From DASUPK01 sp963815665 (lineage in GTDB: Bacteria; Actinomycetota; Thermoleophilia; Solirubrobacterales; 70-9): 64,000 nucleotides of DNA. Within the stretch, counting starts at the first letter, position 1; every line of letters starts with the position of its first letter. The notes beneath the pieces are model-generated. The model was not told the origin of the DNA and searched no databases. It worked only from the letters and a program-made list of their open reading frames with translations. Below, one piece after another: positions 20,787-29,026 of the stretch. Location: positions 124,001-188,000 of the forward strand of contig CAWFHN010000011.1 of assembly GCA_963815665.1 (NCBI GenBank), given 5' to 3'. A program made the position numbers and the translations under genes.

Positions 20787-21374
20787 GTGGCTTCCTGGCG
20801 GCAATGGCGCACCTGGCGGGTCAAGCGGCGCTGGTACGAGCGCAACAGCCGCCGGCGCCGACGGAGGCGAATCAACCGGCACGCGGCCGAGGGCGGCTTC
20901 TTCGTCCGCTACCCGGTCGAGGGCGAGGTGCTCGAGGCGCTCGACTCGGGCCGCCTGGAGATCGGCCAGGACACCCTGCTCGAGCCGGGTTGCTGGCTGA
21001 CGCTGTCGAGCGAGGCGCGGATCCGGATCGGCGAGGGCTGCTTCCTCAACCGCAACACGATGCTCGCCGCGCTCGAGCTGATCGAGATCGGCGACCACGT
21101 CATGTTCGCCAACAACTGCTTCGTCGGCGACGCGGATCACCGCTATGACGATCGGACCAGGCCGATCACCTGGCAGGGCTTCGAGCCGCGCGGCCCGGTG
21201 CGGATCGGCTCCAACTGCTGGTTCGGCGTCGGCTGCGTCGTCACCGGCGGCGTCGAGATCGGCGAGCGCTGCGTGATCGGCGCGAACTCCGTCATCACCC
21301 GCGACCTGCCCGCGGGAGTGATCGCTGCCGGGGCGCCGGCCAAGGTCATCCGGGAGATCGATTTCAAGACCTAG
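20787..21374 (+). CDS. Left-handed beta-helix (hexapeptide) acetyltransferase
   Basis: 195 residues from a GTG start. The N-terminus is very basic (WRVKRRWYERNSRRRRRRR). Then come irregular hexapeptide turns ([LIV]GxxxX) ending in GERCVIGANSVITRDLPAGV and AAGAPAKVIREI, as in maltose/xenobiotic O-acetyltransferases. The active-site histidine is likely that of DADHRYDD. It may act on sugars or a cell-wall glycan. The TAG stop codon (21372-21374) lies inside the left terminal repeat of the palindromic element at 21371, so the insertion may have set the present C-terminus. Confidence 0.85.
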   Translation: MASWRQWRTWRVKRRWYERNSRRRRRRRINRHAAEGGFFVRYPVEGEVLEALDSGRLEIGQDTLLEPGCWLTLSSEARIRIGEGCFLNRNTMLAALELIEIGDHVMFANNCFVGDADHRYDDRTRPITWQGFEPRGPVRIGSNCWFGVGCVVTGGVEIGERCVIGANSVITRDLPAGVIAAGAPAKVIREIDFKT

Positions 21375-21538
21375 ATGATTGATTCCACGGCGCCGTCCGT
21401 CTGGCGGCAGGCGTGGCCGAGCAGATCGAGGACGCAGCGCGAAGCCTTTGGTGGTGCCAAAGGCGAGCCCGAGGACGAAGAGGTGCGAAGCGCCACGGCC
21501 GTCGCCAGCGCGGGCGTGGTCGTGGAATCAATCTCTAG
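21371..21538 (+). repeat. Palindromic MITE-like repeat, copy A
   Basis: A 168-base element bounded by imperfect terminal inverted repeats. The left end is CTAGATGATTGATTCCAC; the right end, read inward, is CTAGAGATTGATTCCAC. Inside is a perfect 8-bp hairpin, GCCTTTGG (21444-21451) and CCAAAGGC (21457-21464), in a 34-base block (21444-21477) that is identical to bases 30206-30173 of copy B. TGGCCGAGCAGATC and TGCGAAGCGCCA are also shared. It encodes no plausible protein and is oriented opposite to copy B. A non-autonomous mobile element or REP-like element is the best reading. Confidence 0.75.
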
Positions 21539-21577
21539 CCGGGGGAAGGCGTCCTTGGTCGCTCCTAGAGTCCAGGC

Positions 21578-22488
21578 GTGCTTCGACTCCGCCTGGCGAT
21601 TGAGGAGCACCGCGCCGATACGGTCACGGAGCAGCTCGAGGGTACCGGCGGGGTGCACCGGATCGTGGCGCTCCAACCGGAGCGATCGGGAAGCGGAGTC
21701 GTCCTGGCCGCGGACGTCTCCCCGTCGGTGGCCGACCGTGTGATGGAGCTGATCCGGCAATGGGAGATCGGCGATTCCGACTACCTGCTCACCCGCCAGG
21801 AGGTGGTGGCGCACCGCACCCCGCCCATCGCCACCTGGCGGCGGGTGAGGACTTCGCCTGGATCGAGGTGATGGGTGAGGCCCGGACCCATTCCCGGCCG
21901 CTGGGCCGATACATGGCGCTGATGGGTGTTGCCGCCGTTCTGGCGGCGATCGGCGTGATCACGGACAACCCGATCCTGATCGTGGGTGCGATGGCCGTCA
22001 GCCCCGACCTGCTCCCGATCTGCGCCGCCTGCGTCGGCTTCGTCGGAGGACGGCTGCGGCTCGCCCGACGGTCACTCGCGACCCTCTTGCTCGGCATCTC
22101 GTTCACCTGGCTCGTCTCGGCGGCCGTCGCGTGGCTGCTGCAGCTGACGGGGATCCTCACCGGGGACTTCCAGGTCCACGACGCCGCCCTCCACGGTCTC
22201 AACCACATCGACTACTCAACCGTGTTGGTCGCCCTGGCCGCCGGCATTGCGGCGATGCTCTCCTTCGAGACCCGCGCCGCGGCGGCCGTGGGCGTGGCCA
22301 TCTCGGTGACGACGATCCCGGCCTCGGCCCTGTTCGGGGTGTCACTGGGCCTCGGCGAGGTGAGCGACTCGTGGGGGGCCGCCGGGGTCCTGGGCGTCAA
22401 CGTGGCTCTGCTGCTGCTCTCCGCCACCGTGACCCTCGCGATCCAGCGCGGGCTCATCGCCGCGCGGGGCCATCCGGCGAAGGTCTAG
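21578..22488 (+). pseudogene. DUF389 membrane protein, split by a single-base frameshift
   Basis: The GTG at 21578 opens the N-terminal soluble domain of DUF389 proteins (VLRLRLAIEEHRADTVTEQL, then SDYLLTRQEVV). That frame stops at 21871. The family's next block, GEDFAWIEVMGEARTHSRP followed by NPILIVGAMAVSPDLLPI, is in the -1 frame and continues through about six membrane helices to 22488. The join is at 21841-21845 in GCGGG and is consistent with one lost G. The intact product would be about 303 residues. The function of DUF389 is unknown. This may be a real pseudogene or a sequence error. Confidence 0.75.
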
Positions 22489-22497
22489 GCCAGGCGA

Positions 22498-22908
22498 CTA
22501 GGAGACGACTTGCACGACGACGGTCCGGTCGCGTGGCCGGTCGTCGAAGTCGATCAGGACGAGCTGCTGCCAGGTACCGAGGGCGAGCCGCCCGTCGATC
22601 ACTGGGACCTGCTCGGAGGCGCCGATAAGGGACGCCCGCTGGTGCGCGTGGGAGTTGGTGTCGTGGTTCAGGCGGTTGTGCTCGTAGTCGCCCTCGGCGG
22701 GGACGAGGCGGTCGAGCAGCTCGCGCAGGTCCGCGACGCCGCCGGGCTCGAACTCCATCGTGGTGATCGCGGCGGTGGACCCCCGCACGAACGCGGTGAC
22801 GAGGCCGTCGGCCACCGGGCCCTCCGCCACCGCCCGCTGGACCTCGGCCGTGATGTCGATGACGTCGGCGTCGCCGTTCGTTGAGAAGCTCAGTTCGCCG
22901 CCGTGCAC
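22498..22908 (-). CDS. YjbQ family protein (UPF0047)
   Basis: About 136 residues that cover the whole YjbQ fold. Signature segments are FVRGSTAAITTMEFEPG, HNRLNHDTNSHAHQRASLIG and GTWQQLVLIDFD. The conserved H, D and H residues of the middle motif form the metal/active site. Some members show thiamine phosphate synthase activity, but the cellular role is unclear. The frame is open much further upstream, into the divergent gene. The GTG at 22908 (VHGGELSFST) fits the family length, and GTG 22914 is also possible. Confidence 0.85.
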   Translation of the reverse strand: MHGGELSFSTNGDADVIDITAEVQRAVAEGPVADGLVTAFVRGSTAAITTMEFEPGGVADLRELLDRLVPAEGDYEHNRLNHDTNSHAHQRASLIGASEQVPVIDGRLALGTWQQLVLIDFDDRPRDRTVVVQVVS

Positions 22909-22977
22909 CGCCACAGCGCCGCAAGCTAGCGAACGGGCTCGGCGGCTGATAGAACCTCTGCGACCGCGTCGCTCAGG

Positions 22978-24186
22978 ATGAGCGGCCGCAACGGAGGAGA
23001 GGGTTTGGAAGCGTCCGTGGGTCCGCAGAGCCGGACCACCGCGCCGCACAAGCGGCGGGGCCTCGTCGTCACGCTGATCGCCTTCGGCGCGCTGCTTGCG
23101 TTCCTCGCCACCTTCGCGATCTGGGCCAACCGGCAGTTGCTCGAGACGGACACCTGGACGAACACGAGCACGAAGCTGCTGGAGGATCCGGAGATCCGGA
23201 GCCAGGTCGCGAGCACCATGGTCGACACGCTCTACGCGAACGTCGACGTCCAGGCCGAGCTGCAGCAGGCGCTGCCGCCGCGCCTGCAGCCACTCGCCGG
23301 CCCGGCGTCGGCCGGCCTGCGCGAGCTCACTCTCAGGCTGGCAAATCAGGCCCTCGAGCGGCCGCGGGTGCAGCAGCTCTGGGAGGACGCGAACCGCAAG
23401 GCCCACCAGACGCTGATCGACGTCGTGGAGCACGGCGGCAATGAGGACGTCAACCTCGACATCGGCACCCTCGTCACCCAGCTGGGCCAGCAGGCCGGCG
23501 TCGACGTCGCGGGCAAGATCCCTCCGGGCGTCGCGAACATCGAGATCCTCCCGAACGACAAGCTCTCCCAGGCCCAGACGGCGATCAAGCTGCTCCGCGG
23601 CCTGGCGGTCGTGCTCCTCGTCCTCGCACTTGCGCTCTTCGCGCTTGCGATCTATCTCGCCGGCGGCTGGCGCCGGGAGGCCCTCCGCGACATCGGCTTC
23701 GCCTTCATCGTCGTCGGCGTCCTCGTGCTGGTGGTGCGAAGCCTCGCCGGGGACGCCGTCGTCAACTCGCTCGCCTCGACCGAGGCCATCAAGCCCGCCG
23801 TCAGCAATACCTGGTCGATCGGCACGTCGCTCCTCTCCGCTGAGGGCGGCGGGTTGATCTTCTACGGGCTGTTCATCGTGATCGGTGCCTGGCTCTCCGG
23901 TCCGGCAGGCATCGCGCGCAGCGCTCGGCGGGCGATCACCCCGATCCTCGAGCCGCGAGTCATCGCCTACTCGGCGCTGGGCTTGCTTCTGCTCCTGCTC
24001 TTCATCTGGTCTCCGACTCCGGGATTCCAGCGCGTGCCGACGGCCCTGCTTCTGATCGCCCTATCGATCGTCGGCCTCGAGTTTCTGCGCCAGAAGGCGA
24101 TCACAGACTTCCCAAACGAGACCTGGGAGACGGGGACGCAGCGGTGGAGCACTGCGATCCGCTCCCGATTCGGAGGTGGCGTATGA
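22978..24186 (+). CDS. Actinobacterial integral membrane protein, function unknown
   Basis: 402 residues. One N-terminal membrane helix (RRGLVVTLIAFGALLAFLAT) is followed by a ~170-residue extracytoplasmic domain with repeated helical segments (LEDPEIRSQVASTMVDTLYA). Then come five or so membrane helices, including IKLLRGLAVVLLVLALALFA. This one-plus-many topology with a large helical ectodomain is common in uncharacterised actinobacterial proteins. The stop overlaps the next start (ATGA), so the two are cotranscribed. Confidence 0.7.
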   Translation: MSGRNGGEGLEASVGPQSRTTAPHKRRGLVVTLIAFGALLAFLATFAIWANRQLLETDTWTNTSTKLLEDPEIRSQVASTMVDTLYANVDVQAELQQALPPRLQPLAGPASAGLRELTLRLANQALERPRVQQLWEDANRKAHQTLIDVVEHGGNEDVNLDIGTLVTQLGQQAGVDVAGKIPPGVANIEILPNDKLSQAQTAIKLLRGLAVVLLVLALALFALAIYLAGGWRREALRDIGFAFIVVGVLVLVVRSLAGDAVVNSLASTEAIKPAVSNTWSIGTSLLSAEGGGLIFYGLFIVIGAWLSGPAGIARSARRAITPILEPRVIAYSALGLLLLLLFIWSPTPGFQRVPTALLLIALSIVGLEFLRQKAITDFPNETWETGTQRWSTAIRSRFGGGV

Positions 24187-24623
24187 CAGACCCTGGAGAC
24201 ATCGGTCCGGTCGAGTACATAGTCGTCGGCTTTCCCGGAAATCAGTTCAAGGGCGAGATCGCACCGGCCCTAGGGGACCTCGTGGAGGCCGGCACGATCA
24301 GGATCATCGATATCGCGTTCGCGGGCAAGGACGAGAACGGCGACGTCACCGCCTTCGAGCTCAGCGCACTGGATCCTGACGTGCAGCAGGCCCTCCAAGA
24401 TCTTGGAGCCGAACCCACCGGGCTCTTCAACCAGGAGGACCTGATGGCCGTCGCGGAGACTCTCGAACCTGGTTCATCTGCCGCCGTGCTGGCTTGGGAG
24501 AACGTCTGGGCGAAGCCGGTGGCGGCGGCGATTCAGAATGCCGGCGGCGAGCTCTACGACTACAACCGCGTCCCGCACGACACTGTCGTCGCCGCGCGCG
24601 AGTGGGTCCAGGCGAACGCGTGA
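24183..24623 (+). CDS. DUF6325/DUF1269-like small protein
   Basis: A 146-residue soluble protein with the segments GPVEYIVVGFPGNQFKGEI, GTIRIIDIAFAGKDENGDV and AAVLAWENVWAKPVAAAI. These match the actinobacterial DUF6325 family, related in layout to DUF1269. Members often sit beside SHOCT and membrane proteins, as here. The function is unknown. The ATG overlaps the preceding stop codon by 4 bases and the next gene follows after 19 bases. Confidence 0.75.
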   Translation: MTDPGDIGPVEYIVVGFPGNQFKGEIAPALGDLVEAGTIRIIDIAFAGKDENGDVTAFELSALDPDVQQALQDLGAEPTGLFNQEDLMAVAETLEPGSSAAVLAWENVWAKPVAAAIQNAGGELYDYNRVPHDTVVAAREWVQANA

Positions 24624-24642
24624 GAACGAAGGAGGGCTGAAG

Positions 24643-24900
24643 ATGCCGTTGATTCGACAGGGGCCGGGGCTGCTCCGCGGAGCGGCCAGAGTCGGTGTTG
24701 CCGCCGGAGTCGCCGGCAGGGTCCAGCACCGCCAGCAGGAGAGATGGGCAGCGGAAGACCAGGCGCAGCAGGCGCCGCCGCCGGCCGCCGGCGAGGCCGA
24801 CTACACGGCGGAGCTCGAGAAGCTCGCGAAGCTCCGCGACGAGGGCGTGATCAGCCCCGAAGACTTCGAGGCGAAGAAGAAGCAGCTCCTCGGTATCTGA
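24643..24900 (+). CDS. SHOCT domain protein
   Basis: An 85-residue protein. The N-terminus is basic and Gly/Ala-rich (LLRGAARVGVAAGVAGRVQH), followed by a Gln/Pro/Ala linker. A C-terminal SHOCT hairpin reads AELEKLAKLRDEGVISPEDF and ends EAKKKQLLGI. SHOCT modules are short oligomerisation or membrane-association units. GGAGG lies 8 bases before the ATG. It forms an operon with the two upstream genes and its stop abuts the convergent panB stop. Confidence 0.82.
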   Translation: MPLIRQGPGLLRGAARVGVAAGVAGRVQHRQQERWAAEDQAQQAPPPAAGEADYTAELEKLAKLRDEGVISPEDFEAKKKQLLGI

Positions 24901-25824
24901 CTACCAGTCCCAGGGAGTGTCGATGCCCACCAGCGCCTCGTCCTCGAGGTAGCGGGCGAGCTCCTCGAGCTCCTCCTGGGGGATCGAGTAGGTGTGCTGC
25001 TCCTCGTTGGGGAAGGCTCGGGCACGGACCTCCTCCGTGTAGGAGCGGACGCCCTTCAGCGACTCCTTGCGAACCTCGGCAAAGCGCCTCACGAACTTCG
25101 GCTGATGGCCGTCGTAGACGCCGAGCAGATCGTGCAGGACCAGCACCTGGCCGTCGGTCGCCGGGCCGGCGCCGATCCCGATCACGGGGATCTCCAGCTT
25201 CGGCATCAGCGCCTCGGTCACCGCCGCCGGGATCGCCTCGAAGACGATCGCGAAGCAGCCCACCGACTGCAGCGCCAGCGCCTCCTCGAAGAGCTTGGCC
25301 GCGGCTTCGGCCGTCTTGCCCTGAGCCTTGAAGCCGCCCAGAGCGGTCGCGGTCTGCGGCGTGAGCCCGACGTGCCCCATCACCGGGATGCCGGAGCGGA
25401 CGATCGCCCGGGCGCGATCGACGGACAGCCCGCCACGCTCGAGCTTGACCGCGTCGCAGCCGGACTCCTTGACGAAGCGCTGGGCGTTCTCTATCGCCTG
25501 CTCGTTGGACTTCTCGTAGGAGCCAAAGGGCAGGTCGCCGATCAGCAGCGGGTGCTCGAGGCCGCGTCGCACGGCGCTCGCCATCATCAGCATCTCCTCC
25601 ATGCCGACCGGGGTGGTGGCGTCGTATCCGAGCACGACCATCGCGGCGGTGTCGCCGACCAGGACGATGTCGACCCCTGCCTCGTCGACGATCTGGGCGG
25701 AGGGGTAGTCGTAGGCGGTGACCATCACGATCGGCTCGCCGTCGCGCTTCATCTCGGCGATCCGAGGCAGCGTCATCGCCTGGCGATCCGGCTGGGATGG
25801 CTTCTCGGGTGGATGGGTGCTCAT
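24901..25824 (-). CDS. panB: 3-methyl-2-oxobutanoate hydroxymethyltransferase
   Basis: A 307-residue TIM-barrel enzyme that transfers a hydroxymethyl group from methylene-THF to alpha-ketoisovalerate in pantothenate synthesis. Diagnostic segments are VMVTAYDYPSAQIVDEAG, VLVGDTAAMVVLGYD (metal aspartate), GHVGLTPQ and FAIVFEAIP (general-base glutamate). It is last in the DUF2520-panC-panD-panB operon and overlaps panD by 4 bases. The first ~17 residues before MTLPRIAEM are poorly conserved, so an internal start is possible. Confidence 0.95.
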   Translation of the reverse strand: MSTHPPEKPSQPDRQAMTLPRIAEMKRDGEPIVMVTAYDYPSAQIVDEAGVDIVLVGDTAAMVVLGYDATTPVGMEEMLMMASAVRRGLEHPLLIGDLPFGSYEKSNEQAIENAQRFVKESGCDAVKLERGGLSVDRARAIVRSGIPVMGHVGLTPQTATALGGFKAQGKTAEAAAKLFEEALALQSVGCFAIVFEAIPAAVTEALMPKLEIPVIGIGAGPATDGQVLVLHDLLGVYDGHQPKFVRRFAEVRKESLKGVRSYTEEVRARAFPNEEQHTYSIPQEELEELARYLEDEALVGIDTPWDW

Positions 25825-26231
25825 AGCAGCGCCTCCTGGTCCGGATTTCCTTCGCCGAGCAGCACGGTCGGGTCGCTGTCGACGGCTGTCACCTCGTTGT
25901 CGTGGCCGACGTGGACGACGACCGGCGAGTAGCGCTCGAGGTCCCTCTCGTCGAAGGCGCCGAAACTGGCGACGATGACCTTGTCGCCGCTGCGCACGAG
26001 CCGGGCGGCGGCGCCGTTCACCTGCACGGTGCCGGAGCTCTGCTCGCCCTCGATCGCGTAGGTGACGAAGCGGGCGCCGTTGTCGATGTCCCAGACGTGC
26101 ACCTGCTCGTTGACGAGCAGGTCGGCCCGCCGCATCAATTCGGGATCGAGGGTGATGCTGCCGACATAGTCGACGTCACAGTCCGTGATCGTCGCGCGAT
26201 GGATCTTCGACTTGAGCATCTGACGTTGCAT
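25821..26231 (-). CDS. panD: Aspartate 1-decarboxylase
   Basis: A 136-residue pyruvoyl enzyme that converts aspartate to beta-alanine for pantothenate. The self-cleavage site is G24-S25 in DYVGSITLDPELM, and MLKSKIHRATIT is the standard N-terminus. Residues 1-4 (MQRQ) precede that methionine, so the true start may be M5. YAIEGEQSSGTVQVNGAAA is the conserved C-terminal barrel segment. It overlaps panC by one base and panB by four. Confidence 0.95.
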   Translation of the reverse strand: MQRQMLKSKIHRATITDCDVDYVGSITLDPELMRRADLLVNEQVHVWDIDNGARFVTYAIEGEQSSGTVQVNGAAARLVRSGDKVIVASFGAFDERDLERYSPVVVHVGHDNEVTAVDSDPTVLLGEGNPDQEALL

Positions 26232-27100
26232 CAGGCCTCCCTGTTCGGAGTGATCAAGACGTTGTCGATGAGGCGAGCCTTTCCTACGCGGGCCGCGACC
26301 GCCACCAGCACGGGCCGCCCGTTCAGCTCGGCGATCGGGGAGAGATCCTCCGCCGCGCGCGCCTCCACGTACTCCGGCTCGATGCCGGCCCTGCGAAGCT
26401 CGTTTCTCGCCGCCTCCACCAGGACGCTGGTGTCGGTCTCTCCGGCCTTCGCCGCCTGCTCGGCCGCGCGCAGAGCGCGAGAGATGGCCGCAGCCCTCTC
26501 CCGCTGCTCGCCGTCCAGATAGGCGTTGCGTGAGCTCATCGCCAGGCCATCCTCCTCGCGGATGGTCGGCAGGACGGCGATCTCGACGGGAAAGTCGAGG
26601 TCCCGGGTCATCCGCTCGATCACCACCGCCTGCTGGGCGTCCTTGCGCCCGAAGTAGGCGATGTCTGGCTGGACCGAGTTGAAGAGCTTGGCCACCACGG
26701 TGGTGACGCCACGGAAGTGGGAGGGGCCACGATGCCCCGGGTCGCCCTCGAGCACGCCCGCCAGCGAGTTTGTCACCTCGACCACGGTCGCGAAGCCCTC
26801 CGGGTACATCCCCTCGGGGTCGGGCATCCAGAGCAGGTCGACGCTCTCCAGCGCGGCCAGCTCCGAATCCCGATCCTCGTCCCGGGGGTAGGCGTCGAGA
26901 TCCTCGCCCGGCCCGAACTGGGTCGGGTTGACGAACAGGCTGACCACGACGACGTCGCAGTCCTCTCTCGCGCCCCGCATCAGCGACAGATGACCCTCGT
27001 GGAAGTAGCCCATCGTCGGCACCAGGCCGATCCGCTTGCCCTCGCGGCGCGGCTCGGCCAGCGCCTCGCGCAGCTCGGTCCTGGTGCGCACGATCCTCAT
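26231..27100 (-). CDS. panC: Pantothenate synthetase (pantoate-beta-alanine ligase)
   Basis: A 289-residue enzyme that condenses pantoate and beta-alanine with ATP. The HIGH-like motif is PTMGYFHEGH (residues 28-37). FVNPTQFGPGEDLDAYPR binds substrate, and the KMSKS-equivalent is LAMSSRNAYL. The length matches the family. It overlaps the DUF2520 gene by 4 bases (ATGA) and panD by 1. The whole pathway from ketoisovalerate could be encoded here if the DUF2520 protein is the ketopantoate reductase. Confidence 0.95.
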   Translation of the reverse strand: MRIVRTRTELREALAEPRREGKRIGLVPTMGYFHEGHLSLMRGAREDCDVVVVSLFVNPTQFGPGEDLDAYPRDEDRDSELAALESVDLLWMPDPEGMYPEGFATVVEVTNSLAGVLEGDPGHRGPSHFRGVTTVVAKLFNSVQPDIAYFGRKDAQQAVVIERMTRDLDFPVEIAVLPTIREEDGLAMSSRNAYLDGEQRERAAAISRALRAAEQAAKAGETDTSVLVEAARNELRRAGIEPEYVEARAAEDLSPIAELNGRPVLVAVAARVGKARLIDNVLITPNREA

Positions 27101-27863
27101 GTGGACACCCTGGCGATGGCCTCGGCGCGCTCGGCGAGAGCGTCGTAGACGGGCAGGAGGTCGGGGGTGGTCTCGGCGAGGGCGGCGCGGTGGCGCTCGA
27201 CGGTGGCCCGATCGCCACGGGCGATGGGACCGGTGAGAGCTCCGGGGCCCCGCTCGGCCCAGTTGGCGGCGGTGCGCAGGACGAGCGGCGCGAGCAGCTC
27301 GCGCGCGTCCTCGACGCCGATGTGCTCGACCAGCTCGACGGCGGACTCCTCGAGCGCGACCAGCAGGTTCGATGCCATCGCCGCGGCCGCGTGGTAGGCG
27401 GCGCGGTTCTCCTCCGCGACCTCGAAGGGCTTCATTCCGATGGCCTCGGCGAGGAACCGAGCGAATTCGGTCGCCCCATCGTCCGATCCCGCGATCGCGG
27501 CAGGCGTCTCGTCGACCGGGGTCTCACCATCGGCGAAGGTCTGCAGGGGATGCAGGGAGAAGGTCGATGCCCCGCGCCCGGCCGCATCGGCCAGTGTGGC
27601 GAGGGCGCTCGCGCCGCTGACGTGGCCGACGAGCGGCGGGGGGAGGCGATGGCGGCGCAGGCCTCGGCGAGCGCGTCGTCGGGAACGCAGAGCAGGACGG
27701 CGCCGGCTCCCTCGATCGCCTGATCCCGGCCGACGAGGCGCACCTCGATACCGGCCAGATCGGCGGCCCTGGCGAGCGAGCTGCCCACGCGGCCACGGCC
27801 GACGACGACCAGCGAACCGGCGTTCAGGGGGGAGGGGAGGGAATCCCGTTCCAGTTCCCGCAT
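27097..27863 (-). pseudogene. Rossmann/DUF2520 protein of the pantothenate operon, frameshifted
   Basis: From ATG 27863 the frame encodes a Rossmann start (GSLVVVGRGRVGSSLARAA, then GAGAVLLCVPDDALAEACAA). At the six-G run 27638-27643 that frame turns to arginine-rich sequence. The other frame continues with the DUF2520 domain (GRGASTFSLHPLQTFADGE, then NRAAYHAAAAMASNLLVAL) and stops at 27097. One lost base in the run explains it. DUF2520 proteins beside panC are candidates for the PanG-type ketopantoate reductase; that assignment is inference. Intact length would be about 255 residues. Confidence 0.75.
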
Positions 27864-28085
27864 TGGAGATACCAGACGGTTGTCTTTGGAGGGACGAGTT
27901 TGGATTGCGTCGCTTGAAGTTCGATTGGGTCCGCGCTCTTCGAGTCACGGCCCGCGGCGAAGTATAGAGAGCGGTTCCGGCCCACCGGGCCGGTTCGCAT
28001 TTCCGCCGGAAGTGGTGTGAATCGGCCCAATTTGCGGCGCGAAAGAGGGCGCAGGGGGTCGTCCGCCCGAACTACCATCAACGCG
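27864..28085. other. Divergent intergenic region between the pan operon and the FmdB gene
   Basis: These 222 bases are visibly less GC-rich than the flanking genes and must carry the promoters of both directions. The one clear structure is a 7-bp inverted repeat, CCGGCCC (27978-27984) and GGGCCGG (27988-27994), with loop ACC. I see no convincing -35/-10 pair, riboswitch fold or open frame that resembles a protein. Confidence 0.4.
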
Positions 28086-28379
28086 GTGCCGATCTACGAG
28101 TTCGACTGTCAATCATGCGGCCACCGCTTCGAGGAGCTGGTCGGCTCCCATGTCGGCGTGGAGACGGCTGAGGTCGCCTGTCCGGAATGCGGGTCGACCG
28201 AGATCGAGCGCCTGCTCTCCAGCTCGTACGCGCCCCTGCAGCGGCAGATGACACCGAACCAGCGCCGCCGCGCGGACGACAAGCGCGGGACCGGGCGGGG
28301 TGGAGCCAAGGAGCGCTTCACGCAACAGCGGGCTGCCGAGAAGCGCGCCGCACGGCGGGGCGATGGAGGGAGCTCGTGA
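28086..28379 (+). CDS. FmdB family zinc-ribbon protein
   Basis: A 97-residue protein from a GTG start. The N-terminus PIYEFDCQSCGHRFEELV plus VACPECGSTEIERLLS supplies the CxxC...CxxC zinc ribbon of the FmdB/CxxC_CxxC_SSSS family. A basic tail (ADDKRGTGRGGAKERF onward) suggests nucleic-acid or ribosome contact, which is inference. The stop overlaps the uracil-DNA glycosylase start (GTGA). Confidence 0.9.
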   Translation: MPIYEFDCQSCGHRFEELVGSHVGVETAEVACPECGSTEIERLLSSSYAPLQRQMTPNQRRRADDKRGTGRGGAKERFTQQRAAEKRAARRGDGGSS

Positions 28380-29026
28380 GCGACGCCGATTCCCGCCGCC
28401 AGGCGCTGGTCGAGGTCTACAACGCGGCCTCCGTCTGCGAGCGCTGCCCGCTCTCCGAGACCCGCCAGCGGGTGGTCTTCGGCGCCGGCAACTCCGACGC
28501 CGACCTGATGTTCGTCGGCGAGGCGCCCGGCGCCGAGGAGGACCGGCGGGGCCTGCCCTTCGTCGGTCGCGCCGGCGGCCTCCTCACCGAGCTGCTCGAG
28601 GGGATCGGGATGAAGCGGGAGGACGTCTTCATCGCGAATGTCTTGAAATGCAGGCCTCCCGGCAACCGCGACCCGCAGCCGGAGGAGATCGATTCCTGCC
28701 GGCCGTACATGGAGAAGCAGGTCGAGCTGATCAAGCCGCGCGCGATCTGCACCCTCGGCAACTTCTCGACGAAGCTGCTGACCGCGAACCAGACGGGCAT
28801 CACCAAGGTCCGCGGCATCCCGCAGCAGCACCTGATCGGCGGGCGACACCTGTATCTGCTGCCGCTCTTCCATCCGGCCGCCGGCCTGCGCACTCCACGA
28901 GTGGCCGAGCAGCTGCGAGAGGACTTCCGTCAGATCCCCGACCTGCTCGCTCAACCGCTTCCCGAGCCCGAGCCGCTGGTCCAGACTGAGCCCGAGCCGG
29001 ACCAGATGGGTCTGTTCGGCGGCTGA
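28376..29026 (+). CDS. Uracil-DNA glycosylase, family 4 (4Fe-4S)
   Basis: A 216-residue DNA repair enzyme that removes uracil from DNA. C21 and C24 (CERCPLSETR), the cysteine of VLKCRPPGNRDPQPEEI and that of SCRPYMEKQ are positioned for the family-4 iron-sulfur cluster. The active-site motif is GEAPGAEEDRRGLPFVGRAG and the DNA-binding motif is LFHPAAGLR. The end is a Pro-Glu-rich tail with QMGLF, which resembles a sliding-clamp-binding peptide (inference). It overlaps both FmdB and tsaE. Confidence 0.92.
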   Translation: MSDADSRRQALVEVYNAASVCERCPLSETRQRVVFGAGNSDADLMFVGEAPGAEEDRRGLPFVGRAGGLLTELLEGIGMKREDVFIANVLKCRPPGNRDPQPEEIDSCRPYMEKQVELIKPRAICTLGNFSTKLLTANQTGITKVRGIPQQHLIGGRHLYLLPLFHPAAGLRTPRVAEQLREDFRQIPDLLAQPLPEPEPLVQTEPEPDQMGLFGG

